From positions 3,246,001 to 3,310,000 of the forward strand of contig NZ_CP092968.1 in assembly GCF_027571405.1 (NCBI RefSeq): a stretch of DNA of 64,000 nucleotides, written 5' to 3'. This document shows positions 1 to 8,459 of the stretch, one piece after another. The position numbers were made by a program, and so were the translations under genes. Under the pieces are notes generated by a model. That model saw only the letters and a list, made by a program, of their open reading frames with translations, was not told the DNA's origin and did not search any database. Positions within the stretch are counted from its first letter, which is position 1; each line of letters starts with the position of its first letter. The DNA is from Methylocystis parvus OBBP. GTDB lineage: Bacteria; Pseudomonadota; Alphaproteobacteria; Rhizobiales; Beijerinckiaceae.

Positions 1-1429
1 TGGCTACACCTTGGCCGACGGCGTGGAATATGTGCGCGCCGGCGTCGCGGCGGGCCTCGACATCGACGCCTTCGCGCCGCGTCTCTCCTTCTTCTTCGCC
101 ATCGGCATGAATTTCTTCATGGAGGTCGCGAAGCTGCGCGCCGCGCGCCTGCTCTGGGCGCGTCTGATGAAGGATATCGGCGCCAAGTCGGAAAAGAGCC
201 TGACCCTGCGCACCCACTGCCAGACCTCCGGCTGGTCGCTCACCGCGCAGGACGTTTACGTCAACTCCATCCGCACCTGCGTCGAGGCCATGGCGGCGAC
301 GCAGGGCCATACCCAGTCGCTGCACACCAACGCGCTCGACGAGGCGCTCGCTTTGCCGACCGACTTTTCGGCCCGCATCGCCCGCAACACGCAGATCGTG
401 TTGCAGCAGGAGAGCGGCACGACGCGCGTGATCGATCCCTGGGGCGGCTCCTATTATGTCGAGCGTCTGACCGCCGAACTCGCCAAAAAGGCCTGGGCGC
501 ATATCGAGGAGATCGAGAAGCTCGGCGGTATGGCCAAGGCCATCGCGGCGGGCGTGCCCAAGCAGCGCATCGAGGAAGCCGCCGCCAAGACGCAGGCCCG
601 TATCGACAGCGGGACACAGGTTGTCGTGGGCGTCAATAAATATCAGCCGGAGAACGACGCCAAGCCGAACGTTCTGAAGGTCGACAACGCCGCCGTGCGC
701 GCCGCGCAACTGGCCAAGCTCGCCCGCCTGCGCGGCGAACGCAATGAAGCCGAATGCCAGGCGGCGCTGAACGCGCTGACGGAAGGCGCCACGTCCGGCG
801 CCAATCTTCTCGACCTCGCCGTCAAGGCGGCGCGCGCCAAGGCCAGCGTCGGCGAAATCTCCTACGCGCTGGAGAAGGTCTTCACCCGCCACAAGCCCAA
901 GGCGAATGTCATTTCCGGCGTCTATGCGAAGGAAGCCGGGAAGGACAGCCAGCAGGTCGGCCGCGTCGTCGGCATGACCCGCGACTTCGAGGAGAATACC
1001 GGCCGCAAGCCGCGCATTCTCGTCGCCAAAATGGGCCAGGACGGCCACGACCGCGGCCAGAAGGTCATCGCCTCCGCCTTCGCCGATATGGGTTTTGACG
1101 TGGTCATCGGCGACCTCTTCGCAACCCCCGACGAAGTGGCGCAGAAGGCGAAGGAGGCCGACGTGCACATTGTCGGCGTCTCGACCATGACCGCCGGCCA
1201 TCTGACGCTGACCCCCGAACTGCGCGACGCGCTGGCCCGCGTCGGCCGCGAGGACATTATGATGGTCGTCGGCGGCGTTATCCCGCCGGATGATTTCCAG
1301 GCGCTCCTCGATTTCGGCGCCGCGGCGATCTTCCCGCCCGGCACCAACATCCCGCTCGCGGCCGAGAAGCTGCTGCACGAGCTGAACATCCGGCTGGGCT
1401 TCGCGCAGCGGGCGCCGGCGAAGGGGTAA
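1..1429 (+). CDS. mcmA: Methylmalonyl-CoA mutase large subunit, C-terminal part (5' end outside window)
   Basis: Adenosylcobalamin-dependent isomerase interconverting (R)-methylmalonyl-CoA and succinyl-CoA in propionyl-CoA assimilation and the ethylmalonyl-CoA route. About 475 codons are visible, open from base 2, so the N-terminal part of the substrate barrel lies upstream. The barrel segment with RTHCQTSGWSLT and the following HTNALDEALALPTDFSARIA stretch is typical of methylmalonyl-CoA mutase. The C-terminal B12-binding domain carries DGHDRG near bases 1040-1057, whose His is the lower axial cobalt ligand, then a Rossmann-like fold ending in the VGGVIPP and FPPGT elements. Ethylmalonyl-CoA mutase is a related alternative, but the barrel motifs favour methylmalonyl-CoA mutase. 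No small subunit is visible. Confidence 0.93.
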   Translation, partial: GYTLADGVEYVRAGVAAGLDIDAFAPRLSFFFAIGMNFFMEVAKLRAARLLWARLMKDIGAKSEKSLTLRTHCQTSGWSLTAQDVYVNSIRTCVEAMAATQGHTQSLHTNALDEALALPTDFSARIARNTQIVLQQESGTTRVIDPWGGSYYVERLTAELAKKAWAHIEEIEKLGGMAKAIAAGVPKQRIEEAAAKTQARIDSGTQVVVGVNKYQPENDAKPNVLKVDNAAVRAAQLAKLARLRGERNEAECQAALNALTEGATSGANLLDLAVKAARAKASVGEISYALEKVFTRHKPKANVISGVYAKEAGKDSQQVGRVVGMTRDFEENTGRKPRILVAKMGQDGHDRGQKVIASAFADMGFDVVIGDLFATPDEVAQKAKEADVHIVGVSTMTAGHLTLTPELRDALARVGREDIMMVVGGVIPPDDFQALLDFGAAAIFPPGTNIPLAAEKLLHELNIRLGFAQRAPAKG

Positions 1430-1527
1430 TTGGCGCGCGAGGCGGCATTCGAGCCGCCCTTGCATCGGCCCCGTTTCAGCGCCATCTGCAGGGCGGCCGC
1501 CGCGCGGGCGGCTGTTAGAGGCCGCTC

Positions 1528-2220
1528 ATGACCTTCATGTTCGACGCCGCGCTGGCGGCGCTGCGCGAGATCCTTTCCCCGCCTTTCCGCAATGTGCTGA
1601 TCAAGAGCATCGGCATGACGCTGCTCTTCCTGGCGCTCGCCTGGGTGGGCCTCGACAAGCTCGCTCTGTCCTATATCGCCGTGAACCACCCATGGCTTCA
1701 GATCGCCTTGACCTATGCGACGGGCGTCGGCCTCTTCCTGTTCCTCGCCTTTTTCCTCGGCCCGATCTCGGTCCTGGTCGCGGGCCTTTTCCTCGACGAT
1801 CTCGCCGACGTCGTGGAGGCCGACCTCTATCCGGCGGGTGAGCGCGGGCGGGCGATCCCCGCCGCGCAGGCGATCATGATGGGCGTCCGTTTCGCCGCGG
1901 TGTCGGCCGGGGTCAATTTATTGGCCTTGTTCCTGCTGCTCGTCCCCGGGATCAACGCCATCGCCTTCCTGCTGGCCAACGCCTATCTGCTCGGGCGCGA
2001 ATATTTCCTCTTCGCCGCCACCCGCTTTCGTTCGCTGGAGGAGGCGACAGAGCTGCGCCGCCGCTATGCGCCCCAGCTTTTTCTGGCGGGCCTGTTCATC
2101 GCCGCCTTCGTCATGACCCCCGGCCTCAATGTGCTGACCCCGCTTTTCGGCGTCGCCTTCATGTCGCGTATCCATAAAATGCTGTCGCTGGAGCGGGAGG
2201 CGCGCTGGGCGGGCCGCTGA
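1528..2220 (+). CDS. EI24/CysZ-like integral membrane protein
   Basis: A 230-residue polytopic inner-membrane protein resembling the EI24 (CysZ-like) family, some members of which move sulfate. Hydrophobic helices are visible at about residues 30-50, 62-90, 115-150 and 175-205, with an N-terminal FDAALAALREIL segment and a charged C-terminus rich in Arg, as in this family. The ATG at 1528 follows roughly 100 nt of non-coding sequence after the mutase gene, so it may be read from the same transcript. No sulfate-assimilation genes are nearby, so a sulfate role is not supported by context. Confidence 0.72.
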   Translation: MTFMFDAALAALREILSPPFRNVLIKSIGMTLLFLALAWVGLDKLALSYIAVNHPWLQIALTYATGVGLFLFLAFFLGPISVLVAGLFLDDLADVVEADLYPAGERGRAIPAAQAIMMGVRFAAVSAGVNLLALFLLLVPGINAIAFLLANAYLLGREYFLFAATRFRSLEEATELRRRYAPQLFLAGLFIAAFVMTPGLNVLTPLFGVAFMSRIHKMLSLEREARWAGR

Positions 2221-2264
2221 GGGGCGAAGGCCTGGCGCGACCTCTAAGGGAGGGAGATTTCCCC

Positions 2265-2293
2265 TTGGCGTTCCAGCCGGGACCCGCTATAAG
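2265..2293 (+). promoter_or_regulatory. Sigma70-type promoter for secE-nusG
   Basis: TTGGCG (2265-2270) and TATAAG (2288-2293) are separated by exactly 17 bases and lie about 110 nt upstream of the secE ATG. Both hexamers match the housekeeping consensus well. No tRNA-Trp or tuf gene, common secE neighbours in many bacteria, is found between here and the upstream gene. Confidence 0.55.
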
Positions 2294-2403
2294 GCTCGTT
2301 AACGTGGCGCGTGGCCGGAAGGTCCCGCGCCGCGACTGTTTTGCGGCGGACGTCTCTTTTGCAGCGCCAAAGGAACCCGCCAAGAGGAAACCGGGCAAGC
2401 GAA

Positions 2404-2595
2404 ATGGTCAACCCGTTCACATTCCTGCAGGAAGTTCGCGCCGAGGCGGGCAAGGTCACCTGGCCCACGCGCCGCGAGACCATGATCACGACCGGCCTCG
2501 TGATCCTCATGGTTCTTTTTGCGAGCCTTTTCTTCGTCCTCGTCGACTCGGCCCTTCGCTTCGGCGTCGGCCTGCTGTTGCGCGTCGGACAGTGA
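2404..2595 (+). CDS. secE: Preprotein translocase subunit SecE
   Basis: Essential small subunit of the SecYEG channel that clamps SecY in the inner membrane. The 63-residue product has the single-helix form of SecE: an amphipathic N-terminal segment with the signature EVRAEAGKVTWPTRRET, then one membrane helix (about residues 30-58). I chose the ATG at 2404 because the product then starts MVNPFTFLQEV, as typical of alphaproteobacterial SecE; reading further upstream adds a basic, non-conserved extension. nusG follows after 23 nt, the classic pairing. Confidence 0.93.
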   Translation: MVNPFTFLQEVRAEAGKVTWPTRRETMITTGLVILMVLFASLFFVLVDSALRFGVGLLLRVGQ

Positions 2596-2618
2596 TTTTC
2601 AGGAGCTGAGCGCGCCCC

Positions 2619-3149
2619 ATGGCCATGCGCTGGTATATCGTCCACGCTTATTCGAACTTCGAGAAGAAGGTCGCGGAATCGATCCGCGAGGGCGCCGCGC
2701 AGCGGGGCCTGACCGACGCTTTCGAGGAAATCCTCGTGCCGACCGAGCAGGTCGTCGAGGTGCGCCGCGGCCGCAAGGTCTCGACCGAGCGCAAATTCTT
2801 TCCCGGCTATGTGCTGGTCAAGTGCAACCTCACCGACAATGTGTTCTCGCTGATCAAGAACACGCCGAAGGTGACGGGCTTCCTGGGCGCCGACAACAAG
2901 CCGATGCCGATCTCCGAAGAGGAGGCGATGCGCATCAAGGGTCAGGTCGCCGAGGGCGTCGAGCGTCCCAAGCCCACGATCAGCTTCGAGGTGGGCGAGA
3001 CGGTGCGCGTCGCCGACGGCCCCTTCGCGTCGTTCAACGGCCTCGTCGAGGAAGTGGACGAAGCCCGCTCACGCCTCAAGGTCGCCGTCTCGATCTTCGG
3101 CCGCCCGACGCCGGTGGAACTGGAATTCGGGCAGGTGGAGAAGGTTTGA
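2619..3149 (+). CDS. nusG: Transcription termination/antitermination factor NusG
   Basis: RNA polymerase-associated elongation factor that links to Rho or to ribosomal S10. The 176-residue protein has the NGN domain ([20 protein letters not shown] and the [10 protein letters not shown] core) and a C-terminal KOW domain ([22 protein letters not shown]). Length is normal. The start at 2619 gives MAMRW; an in-frame ATG six bases later (MRW) is an equally plausible start. It forms an operon with secE. The next conserved genes, rplK-rplA, are about 2.2 kb away instead of adjacent. Confidence 0.96.
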   Translation: MAMRWYIVHAYSNFEKKVAESIREGAAQRGLTDAFEEILVPTEQVVEVRRGRKVSTERKFFPGYVLVKCNLTDNVFSLIKNTPKVTGFLGADNKPMPISEEEAMRIKGQVAEGVERPKPTISFEVGETVRVADGPFASFNGLVEEVDEARSRLKVAVSIFGRPTPVELEFGQVEKV

Positions 3150-3364
3150 TCGCCCACTTTCTCTAAGGGAATGGAAGCTCGCGCCGCTCCGGGCGTGAGG
3201 ACGCCGCCGGCGTAAAAAAAATTGCGAACGCCCTTACGCATTTGTGGCCGTCGCATCCCGATCCGCGCGCCTTTCGATCGCGGGATAGGTAGAGAATCGC
3301 GCGGTTTCGTGTAAGCTTTCCGGGTTGTATGCCTGCGCTTTTTGCGGCGGCGATGGAAGCTACG

Positions 3365-3682
3365 ATGAGCGACGAAGCCGAGAACTTCACCCTGGCCCTG
3401 CTGCGCAAGATCGACGTGAAGGTGGATACTCTTCGCGACGAGATCGCCGATGTCCGTTCGGAGGTCCATTCGCTGCGCGCGGATGTGGCCTCTGACCTGG
3501 TGAACATGGAAAAACGCATTGGCGAACAGGGGAAGCGTCTGAGCGATCAGATCGTCGGGCTGCGTCGCTCGGTGATGGAATACCACTCCTCCGCGATTGG
3601 CCATGGCGTGCTGTTGACAGAACTCGAAGAGCGCGTGCGTCGGCTCGAACAGCATGTGGGCCTTTCGCCCGAAGGGCATTGA
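3365..3682 (+). CDS. Small coiled-coil protein of unknown function
   Basis: A 105-residue acidic soluble protein predicted to be almost entirely alpha-helical. Heptad-like spacing of Leu, Ile and Val (RKIDVKVDTLRDEIADVRSEV, and later LLTELEERVRRLEQHVGL) indicates a coiled coil. The ATG at 3365 has GGAAG about 6 nt upstream; earlier in-frame ATGs at 3329 and 3353 are less convincing. It sits between nusG and a GNAT gene in a stretch that interrupts the usual nusG-rplK order. Similar small coiled-coil proteins are common in Rhizobiales but I recognise no function. Confidence 0.6.
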   Translation: MSDEAENFTLALLRKIDVKVDTLRDEIADVRSEVHSLRADVASDLVNMEKRIGEQGKRLSDQIVGLRRSVMEYHSSAIGHGVLLTELEERVRRLEQHVGLSPEGH

Positions 3683-3807
3683 GGTCGGCTATCGTTGAAT
3701 GTCGATGATGTGGCGATGCGAACGCCCCAGAGGCAGGTTCCATCGGTCAGTTATGCGAACTCCCCGCCATCAGCGAAGAGTCGCCGACAACGGAGCTGTT
3801 TTACATC

Positions 3808-4281
3808 ATGGAATTGGGCCGTCTCTTTCTTCGACAAGCCTCTGAGTGCGACGTTCCTGCGCTCATCCGGCTCCTTCACCGCTCATGGTTGGTAGCTTGG
3901 GCTCCTGAATTGCCCTTCGAGGCGGTTCAGGCGTTCGCGGCCGCCGATCCGGCTCGCACCCACGCCGAAACCATGTGGCTCCACTTTTACGTGGCCGTCG
4001 TCGATGACGAACTCGTTGGCGTCATTCATGTCGCTGAGGACCGCATCATCGATTTGCACGTTGATCCGCAAATATGGCGCGAGGGTATCGGATCGAAGCT
4101 GATGGATTTCGCGGAACAACAAATCGGGCGGTCTTACCCTGTTGCTCGTCTAGAAGTTCGAGCCTTCAACAAACGTGCTCGGGCCTTCTATGAAAGTCGG
4201 GGGTGGAGCGAGACGAGAAGGTATCCGGGAATAGAATGTGGAAGCCCGGTCGAGAACCTCGAAATGCAGAAGCTGCTTTAA
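3808..4281 (+). CDS. GNAT-family N-acetyltransferase
   Basis: A 157-residue single-domain GNAT enzyme that would transfer an acetyl group from acetyl-CoA to an unknown amine. The acetyl-CoA binding region is visible as DLHVDPQIWREGIGSKLMDFAEQ (motif A, Q/R-x-x-G-x-G/A variant REGIGS), followed by the C-terminal VRAFNKRARAFYESRGWSE beta-strand and helix typical of the fold. It lies with the coiled-coil gene and the EF-G fragment between nusG and rplK. The substrate is not predictable; RimI-like protein acetylation is one possibility. Confidence 0.8.
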   Translation: MELGRLFLRQASECDVPALIRLLHRSWLVAWAPELPFEAVQAFAAADPARTHAETMWLHFYVAVVDDELVGVIHVAEDRIIDLHVDPQIWREGIGSKLMDFAEQQIGRSYPVARLEVRAFNKRARAFYESRGWSETRRYPGIECGSPVENLEMQKLL

Positions 4282-4408
4282 AGCCGCCAAAAGCTGGGAG
4301 TGGCTTTTGGCGCAAAACTCAAAAATTATGCATCGCTCCGAAACGCCTGTGTTATAAGAAGAAATAGCCGCTTTCTAACCCTCAGCGTTATGCATGAAGG
4401 AAAGAGCG

Positions 4409-4984
4409 ATGGCTGATGCGCCGCCGCCGCTGCTGGTCGAAGTGACGATCGAGCCGAAGTCCAAAGCCGATTGGCAAAAGTTTTCCGCTGCCTTAGTGCA
4501 ACTCGCTGCTGATGATCTGTTCCTCAAGGTCGATGTCGATCAGGAGACCGGCCGTGCGCTTCTCAGGGGCGCGAGCGAAAGCCATCTTGGATTGGCGATA
4601 GATCGTCTGACCGGCGTCGACTCCTCGGTGCTGGCCTTCGAAATCGCCTCGCGCGCCGCTTTCCGCGAAGCACTGCAAAAGGGCCAGTCCGTTCTGCTCG
4701 AACCGATCATGAAGGTCGAGGTGGTGACGCCGGAAGAATATACCGGCACTGTCATCGGCGATCTGAACTCGCGTCGCGGCCAGATCCAGGGTCAGGACCT
4801 GCGCACCAACGCCGTAGTCATCAACGCTATGGTGCCGCTCGTGAATATGTTCGGCTATGTCAACAATCTGCGTTCCGGCACGCAGGGCCGCGCGAACTAC
4901 GCGATGCAATTTAGCCATTATGCGCCATTGCCGCCGCCTGACGACGACAAGCCGTTTCGTCCCGCTATGGCGATGCGCGCATAA
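4409..4984 (+). CDS. EF-G-derived protein: domain III joined to domain V, no GTPase and no domain IV
   Basis: A 191-residue protein clearly derived from elongation factor G. Residues ~8-72 match domain III ([20 protein letters not shown], then a region equivalent to KGMGELHLDIKVDIL). The sequence then jumps directly to the domain V boundary ([60 protein letters not shown]). Domains I-II (GTPase) and IV (translocation arm) are absent. The domain V segment is very well conserved and open, arguing against simple decay. Start ATG 4409 has GAAGG 8 nt upstream. It could be a functional EF-G-like ribosome ligand or a recent fusA remnant. Confidence 0.8.
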   Translation: MADAPPPLLVEVTIEPKSKADWQKFSAALVQLAADDLFLKVDVDQETGRALLRGASESHLGLAIDRLTGVDSSVLAFEIASRAAFREALQKGQSVLLEPIMKVEVVTPEEYTGTVIGDLNSRRGQIQGQDLRTNAVVINAMVPLVNMFGYVNNLRSGTQGRANYAMQFSHYAPLPPPDDDKPFRPAMAMRA

Positions 4985-5395
4985 CAACCAAAGACATGAT
5001 TGGGATTTCTACTGCTACACGGCGCTGTCTCGACGCAGCGCGGCGGCCAAGTGCAAAAATAAAGATTTTTGCACGTCTCGCGACCAATTAATTTTGCAGA
5101 GGAATTTCGTTGCATAAAACAGGCGCGAAATTCTATTTGCTTTCGACCCACCCCGTTGGCGCGATCGCGAACATCCCCTTTCGCTGCGACAAGACCGCCG
5201 CGCGCCCCTCCCTTGCGCTTTCCCCCGCCTTCCTCTAAAAGCCGCTTTTCCTCGGGCGCTCCCCGCGCCGCGAGGAAATCATACGTGGCGGGTCCGCCCT
5301 GATCGCCATCGGGGAGAACGGACCGGACCACGACCTGCAACCGGCGCCGGTTGGGCTTTGCGGCCCCGCCGGGCGTCATTCGTTGGAGAAAGTAA
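4985..5395 (+). promoter_or_regulatory. Non-coding leader region of rplK-rplA with candidate promoter
   Basis: No convincing gene is seen in these 411 bases. A promoter candidate, TTGCAT (5110-5115), 17-nt spacer, CTATTT (5133-5138), fits the alphaproteobacterial CTTGAC-N17-CTATAT pattern. It would give a leader of about 250 nt before rplK, long enough for the L1 feedback site found in the L11 operon of other bacteria, although I cannot identify that site by eye. GGAG (5382-5386 region) precedes the rplK ATG. Confidence 0.4.
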
Positions 5396-5842
5396 ATGGC
5401 GAAGAAAATTGCCGGCTACATAAAGCTGCAAGTGCCGGCCGGCGCGGCGAATCCCTCGCCGCCGATCGGCCCCGCGCTCGGTCAGCGCGGCCTCAACATC
5501 ATGGAGTTCTGCAAGGCGTTCAACGCCAAGACGGCGCAGATGGAGAAGGGGACGCCCATCCCCGTCATCATCACCGCCTATCAGGACCGCTCCTTCACCT
5601 TCGAGATGAAGCAGCCGCCGGTCTCCTTCTTCCTGAAGAAGGCCGTTGGCCTCAAGATCGGCAAGAAGCCGGCTTCGGGCTCGAAGACTCCTGGCCGTAA
5701 CGTCGTCGGCAAGGTGACCAAGGCGCAGATTCGCGAGATCGCCGAGAAGAAGATCGTCGATCTGAACTGCGCCTCGATCGAATCCGCAATGTCGATGATC
5801 GAAGGCTCGGCCCGCGCGATGGGCCTCCAGGTGGTGGAGTAA
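5396..5842 (+). CDS. rplK: 50S ribosomal protein L11
   Basis: Large-subunit protein of the GTPase-associated centre. The 148-residue product opens [20 protein letters not shown] and carries the conserved [23 protein letters not shown] segment that contacts 23S rRNA; the C-terminal domain has the ALGLK-type elements. It is a few residues longer than the usual 141-143. rplA follows after 4 nt. nusG, normally directly upstream, is 2.2 kb away across the GNAT/EF-G-fragment insertion. Confidence 0.97.
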   Translation: MAKKIAGYIKLQVPAGAANPSPPIGPALGQRGLNIMEFCKAFNAKTAQMEKGTPIPVIITAYQDRSFTFEMKQPPVSFFLKKAVGLKIGKKPASGSKTPGRNVVGKVTKAQIREIAEKKIVDLNCASIESAMSMIEGSARAMGLQVVE

Positions 5843-5846
5843 GACC

Positions 5847-6551
5847 ATGGCGCATATTGGAAAGAGAATCGCCAAGGCCCGCGAGGGCGTCGAGCGCACC
5901 AAGCTCTACGGGATCGACGAGGCCGTGAAAATGGTGCGCGAACGCGCCAAGGCCAAGTTCGACGAGTCGGTCGAGATCGCCATGAATCTCGGCGTCGACC
6001 CCAAGCACGCCGACCAGATGGTCCGCGGCGTCGTCAATCTGCCGAACGGCACGGGCCGCGTTCTGCGCGTCGGCGTTTTCGCGCGCGGCGCCAAGGCGGA
6101 CGAGGCGAAGGCCGCGGGCGCCGACGTCGTGGGCGCAGAGGACCTGGTCACTATCGTCCAGGGCGGCACGATCGAGTTCGATCGCTGCATCGCCACGCCC
6201 GACATGATGCCGCTCGTCGGCCGTCTCGGCAAGGTGCTCGGCCCGCGCGGCATGATGCCGAACCCCAAGGTCGGCACGGTGACCATGGACGTCGCCGGCG
6301 CGGTGAAGGCCTCCAAGGGCGGCGCGGTCGAGTTCCGCGTCGAGAAGGCGGGCATCGTGCAGGGCACGGTCGGCAAGGCTTCCTTCGACGAAGGCAAGCT
6401 CATCGAGAACATCAAGGCCTTTGTCGACGCCGTCGCCAAGGCCAAGCCCACGGGCGCCAAGGGCACCTATATTCAGCGCGTGGCCATCAGCTCGACCCAG
6501 GGTCCGGGCGTGAAGGTCGAGGTGTCGAGCCTCGGCGCGACCACGGCGTAA
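5847..6551 (+). CDS. rplA: 50S ribosomal protein L1
   Basis: L1 stalk protein of the large subunit and autogenous repressor of the rplKA operon in many bacteria. The 234-residue length is normal; [15 protein letters not shown] at the N-terminus, the [21 protein letters not shown] segment and the [19 protein letters not shown] signature are all present. Unlike most proteobacteria, rplJ, rplL, rpoB and rpoC do not follow; a strong terminator and a toxin-antitoxin pair on the opposite strand come next. Confidence 0.97.
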   Translation: MAHIGKRIAKAREGVERTKLYGIDEAVKMVRERAKAKFDESVEIAMNLGVDPKHADQMVRGVVNLPNGTGRVLRVGVFARGAKADEAKAAGADVVGAEDLVTIVQGGTIEFDRCIATPDMMPLVGRLGKVLGPRGMMPNPKVGTVTMDVAGAVKASKGGAVEFRVEKAGIVQGTVGKASFDEGKLIENIKAFVDAVAKAKPTGAKGTYIQRVAISSTQGPGVKVEVSSLGATTA

Positions 6552-6577
6552 AGGCCTAGAAGAAGGCCAGTTTTCGG

Positions 6578-6609
6578 AGCCGGCGGGGAGACCCGCCGGC
6601 TTTCTGTTT
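6578..6609 (+). terminator. Intrinsic terminator after rplA
   Basis: Perfect 9-bp stem GCCGGCGGG (6579-6587) / CCCGCCGGC (6592-6600), loop GAGA, extended by an A-T pair and followed by TTTCTGTTT. It lies 28 nt after the rplA stop, marking the true end of the rplKA operon. Confidence 0.85.
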
Positions 6610-6627
6610 GAAAAAAATGCCCGTAGC

Positions 6628-6912
6628 TCAGAGCAATTCGCGCCACTGCCGGGCGCCATGCAGAATGCGCACGATTTCCACGTCAAGGCCGGCTTCCCGG
6701 TAGGCAATGAGATAATTTCCGACAGGAAAGGTCCGCAGATCAGGCCGGATTTCCGGGCGCGCCACGCCCATTTTCGGCATTTCGGCCAGACGCTCGCAGG
6801 CGCGGCGCATGCTTTCGAACCACTGTCGAGCAGCGGCGGGGCTGTCCGCGGCGATGTAGGAGACGATTTCCTCGATGTCCTGCTCCGCCCGCGGCTTGAG
6901 CTTGAAACTCAT
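6628..6912 (-). CDS. parE: RelE/ParE-family toxin
   Basis: A 94-residue toxin of the RelE/ParE superfamily. The core MSFKLKPRAEQDIEEIVSYI, the ARQWFESMRRACERLAEMP helix, and the FPVGNYLIAYREAGLDVEIVRILHGARQW strands match ParE (VFYRIDGDTVEIVRVLHGRRD). The target could be gyrase (ParE) or mRNA (RelE); sequence alone favours ParE. Its ATG overlaps the TGA of the antitoxin by 4 nt (ATGA), so the two are translationally coupled. Confidence 0.85.
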   Translation of the reverse strand: MSFKLKPRAEQDIEEIVSYIAADSPAAARQWFESMRRACERLAEMPKMGVARPEIRPDLRTFPVGNYLIAYREAGLDVEIVRILHGARQWRELL

Positions 6913-7181
6913 TTTTCAGAGAATTTGGGCGCGAGTCGCGCGCTCAGACGGGCGAACGCCTCGTTCCCGTCAGTCGCTGGGCCGCTGTCGACCCCCTCAT
7001 CCCAAAGGCGTCGCAACTCGTCGACCGCCTGTTCCCGTTGCCGGCGGCGCAGCCTCCAGTCCCGCAGCGCCTCGCGCATGACTTCGCTTGCGGAAGCATA
7101 TTCGCCCGTCTCGACGACCTCGCGCATCATCGCCGCCATTTCGGACGTTATGGCGACGCTGATTTTTTCGACTCTTGGCAC
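6909..7181 (-). CDS. parD: ParD-family antitoxin
   Basis: Ribbon-helix-helix antitoxin partner of the adjacent toxin. The N-terminal VEKISVAITSEMAAMMREVVETGEYASASEVMREALRDW matches the ParD DNA-binding domain, and the C-terminal half binds the toxin. I use the GTG at 7181 (90 residues): GGGAGAG lies about 8 nt upstream and the start coincides with conserved ParD N-termini. A TTG at 7205 would add eight residues but would have no good ribosome site. Gene order antitoxin then toxin with a 4-nt overlap is classical. Confidence 0.83.
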   Translation of the reverse strand: MPRVEKISVAITSEMAAMMREVVETGEYASASEVMREALRDWRLRRRQREQAVDELRRLWDEGVDSGPATDGNEAFARLSARLAPKFSEK

Positions 7182-7206
7182 CGCAGCGTCTCTCCCTCGG
7201 CGCAAA

Positions 7207-7225
7207 GGTAGGCATATTTCCTACC
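7207..7225. promoter_or_regulatory. Inverted repeat upstream of parDE, candidate operator
   Basis: GGTAGG (7207-7212), 7-nt spacer CATATTT, CCTACC (7220-7225). It lies about 26 bases upstream of the antitoxin GTG. ParD proteins usually repress their own operon through such palindromes, so autoregulation is the natural inference. Confidence 0.5.
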
Positions 7226-7431
7226 GCTTGCAATGATCGGCCTTTCCCGCCTCCAATTTGATCGCGTCCCCTTGCCGCATGCGTATCTTCCGGGCGCTTT
7301 CCGCCTTGTAAGCGGGCGCTCGTACCAATAGTTTGGCGGCGCGAAATCTGCGGCGTGAGACCGGCTCTCTCAAACGGGAGCCGGACGCTCGCGCTTTCCC
7401 CGCGCCGCCCGTTCTCTTTAGGAATAGCTGC

Positions 7432-8316
7432 ATGTCCGTCCTGATCGACAAGAACACCAAAGTCATCACGCAAGGGTTCACCGGCAAGACCGCCACTTTC
7501 CATTCGGAGCAGGCGATCGCCTATGGAACCAAGATGGTCGGCGGCGTTTCCCCGGGCAAAGGCGGCTCCGCGCATCTTGGCCTTCCCGTTTTCGACACCG
7601 TGGCGGAAGCTCGTGAAAAGACCGGGGCCGACGCCTCGGTCGTCTATGTCCCGCCGCCGGGCGCCGCCGACGCCATCTGCGAGGCGATCGACGCGGAAAT
7701 CCCGCTGATCGTCTGCATCACCGAGGGCGTGCCGGTGCAGGACATGATCCGCGTCAAGCGCGCGCTCACGGGCTCCAAATCCCGCCTCATCGGCCCCAAC
7801 TGCCCGGGCGTCGTCACGGCGGGCGAGAGCAAGATCGGCATCATGCCGGGCAATATTTTTTCGCGCGGCTCCGTGGGCGTCGTGTCGCGCTCCGGCACGC
7901 TGACCTATGAGGCGGTTTTCCAGACGACCCGCGAGGGCCTCGGCCAGACCTCGGCGGTCGGCATTGGCGGCGATCCCGTCAAGGGCACGGACTTCATCGA
8001 AGTGCTGGAATTGTTTTTGGCCGACGACGCGACCAAGTCGATCATCATGATCGGCGAGATCGGCGGCTCGGCGGAAGAGGAAGCGGCCCAATTCTTGAAA
8101 GACGAGGCCAGGCGCGGCCGCAAGAAGCCCATGGTGGGCTTCATCGCCGGCCGTACGGCCCCTCCCGGCCGTCGCATGGGCCATGCCGGCGCGATCATCT
8201 CCGGCGGCAAGGGCGATGCGGAGAGCAAGATCGCGGCGATGGAGTCGGCGGGCGTCCGCGTGTCGCCTTCGCCGGCGCGGCTGGGCAAGACATTGGTCGA
8301 GGTGCTCAAAGGTTAG
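7432..8316 (+). CDS. sucD: Succinate-CoA ligase (ADP-forming) alpha subunit
   Basis: TCA-cycle enzyme subunit that is phosphorylated on His while converting succinyl-CoA plus ADP/Pi to succinate plus ATP. The 294-residue product begins [18 protein letters not shown] and has the CoA-binding fold, the GPNCPGV loop, and the active-site His251 in [11 protein letters not shown]. The ATG at 7432 gives the conserved N-terminus; an upstream in-frame extension is non-conserved. The beta subunit gene sucC and mdh, normally directly upstream, are absent; a toxin-antitoxin pair is there instead. Malate thiokinase alpha (MtkB) is a relative, but the sucA-sucB context supports SucD. Confidence 0.93.
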   Translation: MSVLIDKNTKVITQGFTGKTATFHSEQAIAYGTKMVGGVSPGKGGSAHLGLPVFDTVAEAREKTGADASVVYVPPPGAADAICEAIDAEIPLIVCITEGVPVQDMIRVKRALTGSKSRLIGPNCPGVVTAGESKIGIMPGNIFSRGSVGVVSRSGTLTYEAVFQTTREGLGQTSAVGIGGDPVKGTDFIEVLELFLADDATKSIIMIGEIGGSAEEEAAQFLKDEARRGRKKPMVGFIAGRTAPPGRRMGHAGAIISGGKGDAESKIAAMESAGVRVSPSPARLGKTLVEVLKG

Positions 8317-8459
8317 GCGCTGCTGCGCCCTTCTTTGCCGCCTTCGAGAACTTAGATGAGGGGCGTCGCCGTTTTTGAGCGGCGCTCCACAACAAGCCTT
8401 CGGCGGCGGGCGACTGGCTCCCGGGCGCGCCGCTGTCGGCTTCAAGAGAAGCGAGACTT

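Noticed and set aside
922..1689. Long minus-strand open frames opposite the mutase and other high-GC genes
   Set aside because: They are shadows caused by high GC at third codon positions: Arg/Ala/His-rich, no ribosome site, no domain, and fully overlapping well-supported genes.
2221..2403. tRNA-Trp gene upstream of secE
   Set aside because: Searched by eye for the acceptor and CCA anticodon context expected at this position; no cloverleaf could be formed.
3194..3224. Terminator after nusG formed by ACGCC-GCC-GGCGT followed by A residues
   Set aside because: The A-run is on the wrong side for the + strand, and on the minus strand the T-run would precede the stem, so it is not a functional intrinsic terminator.
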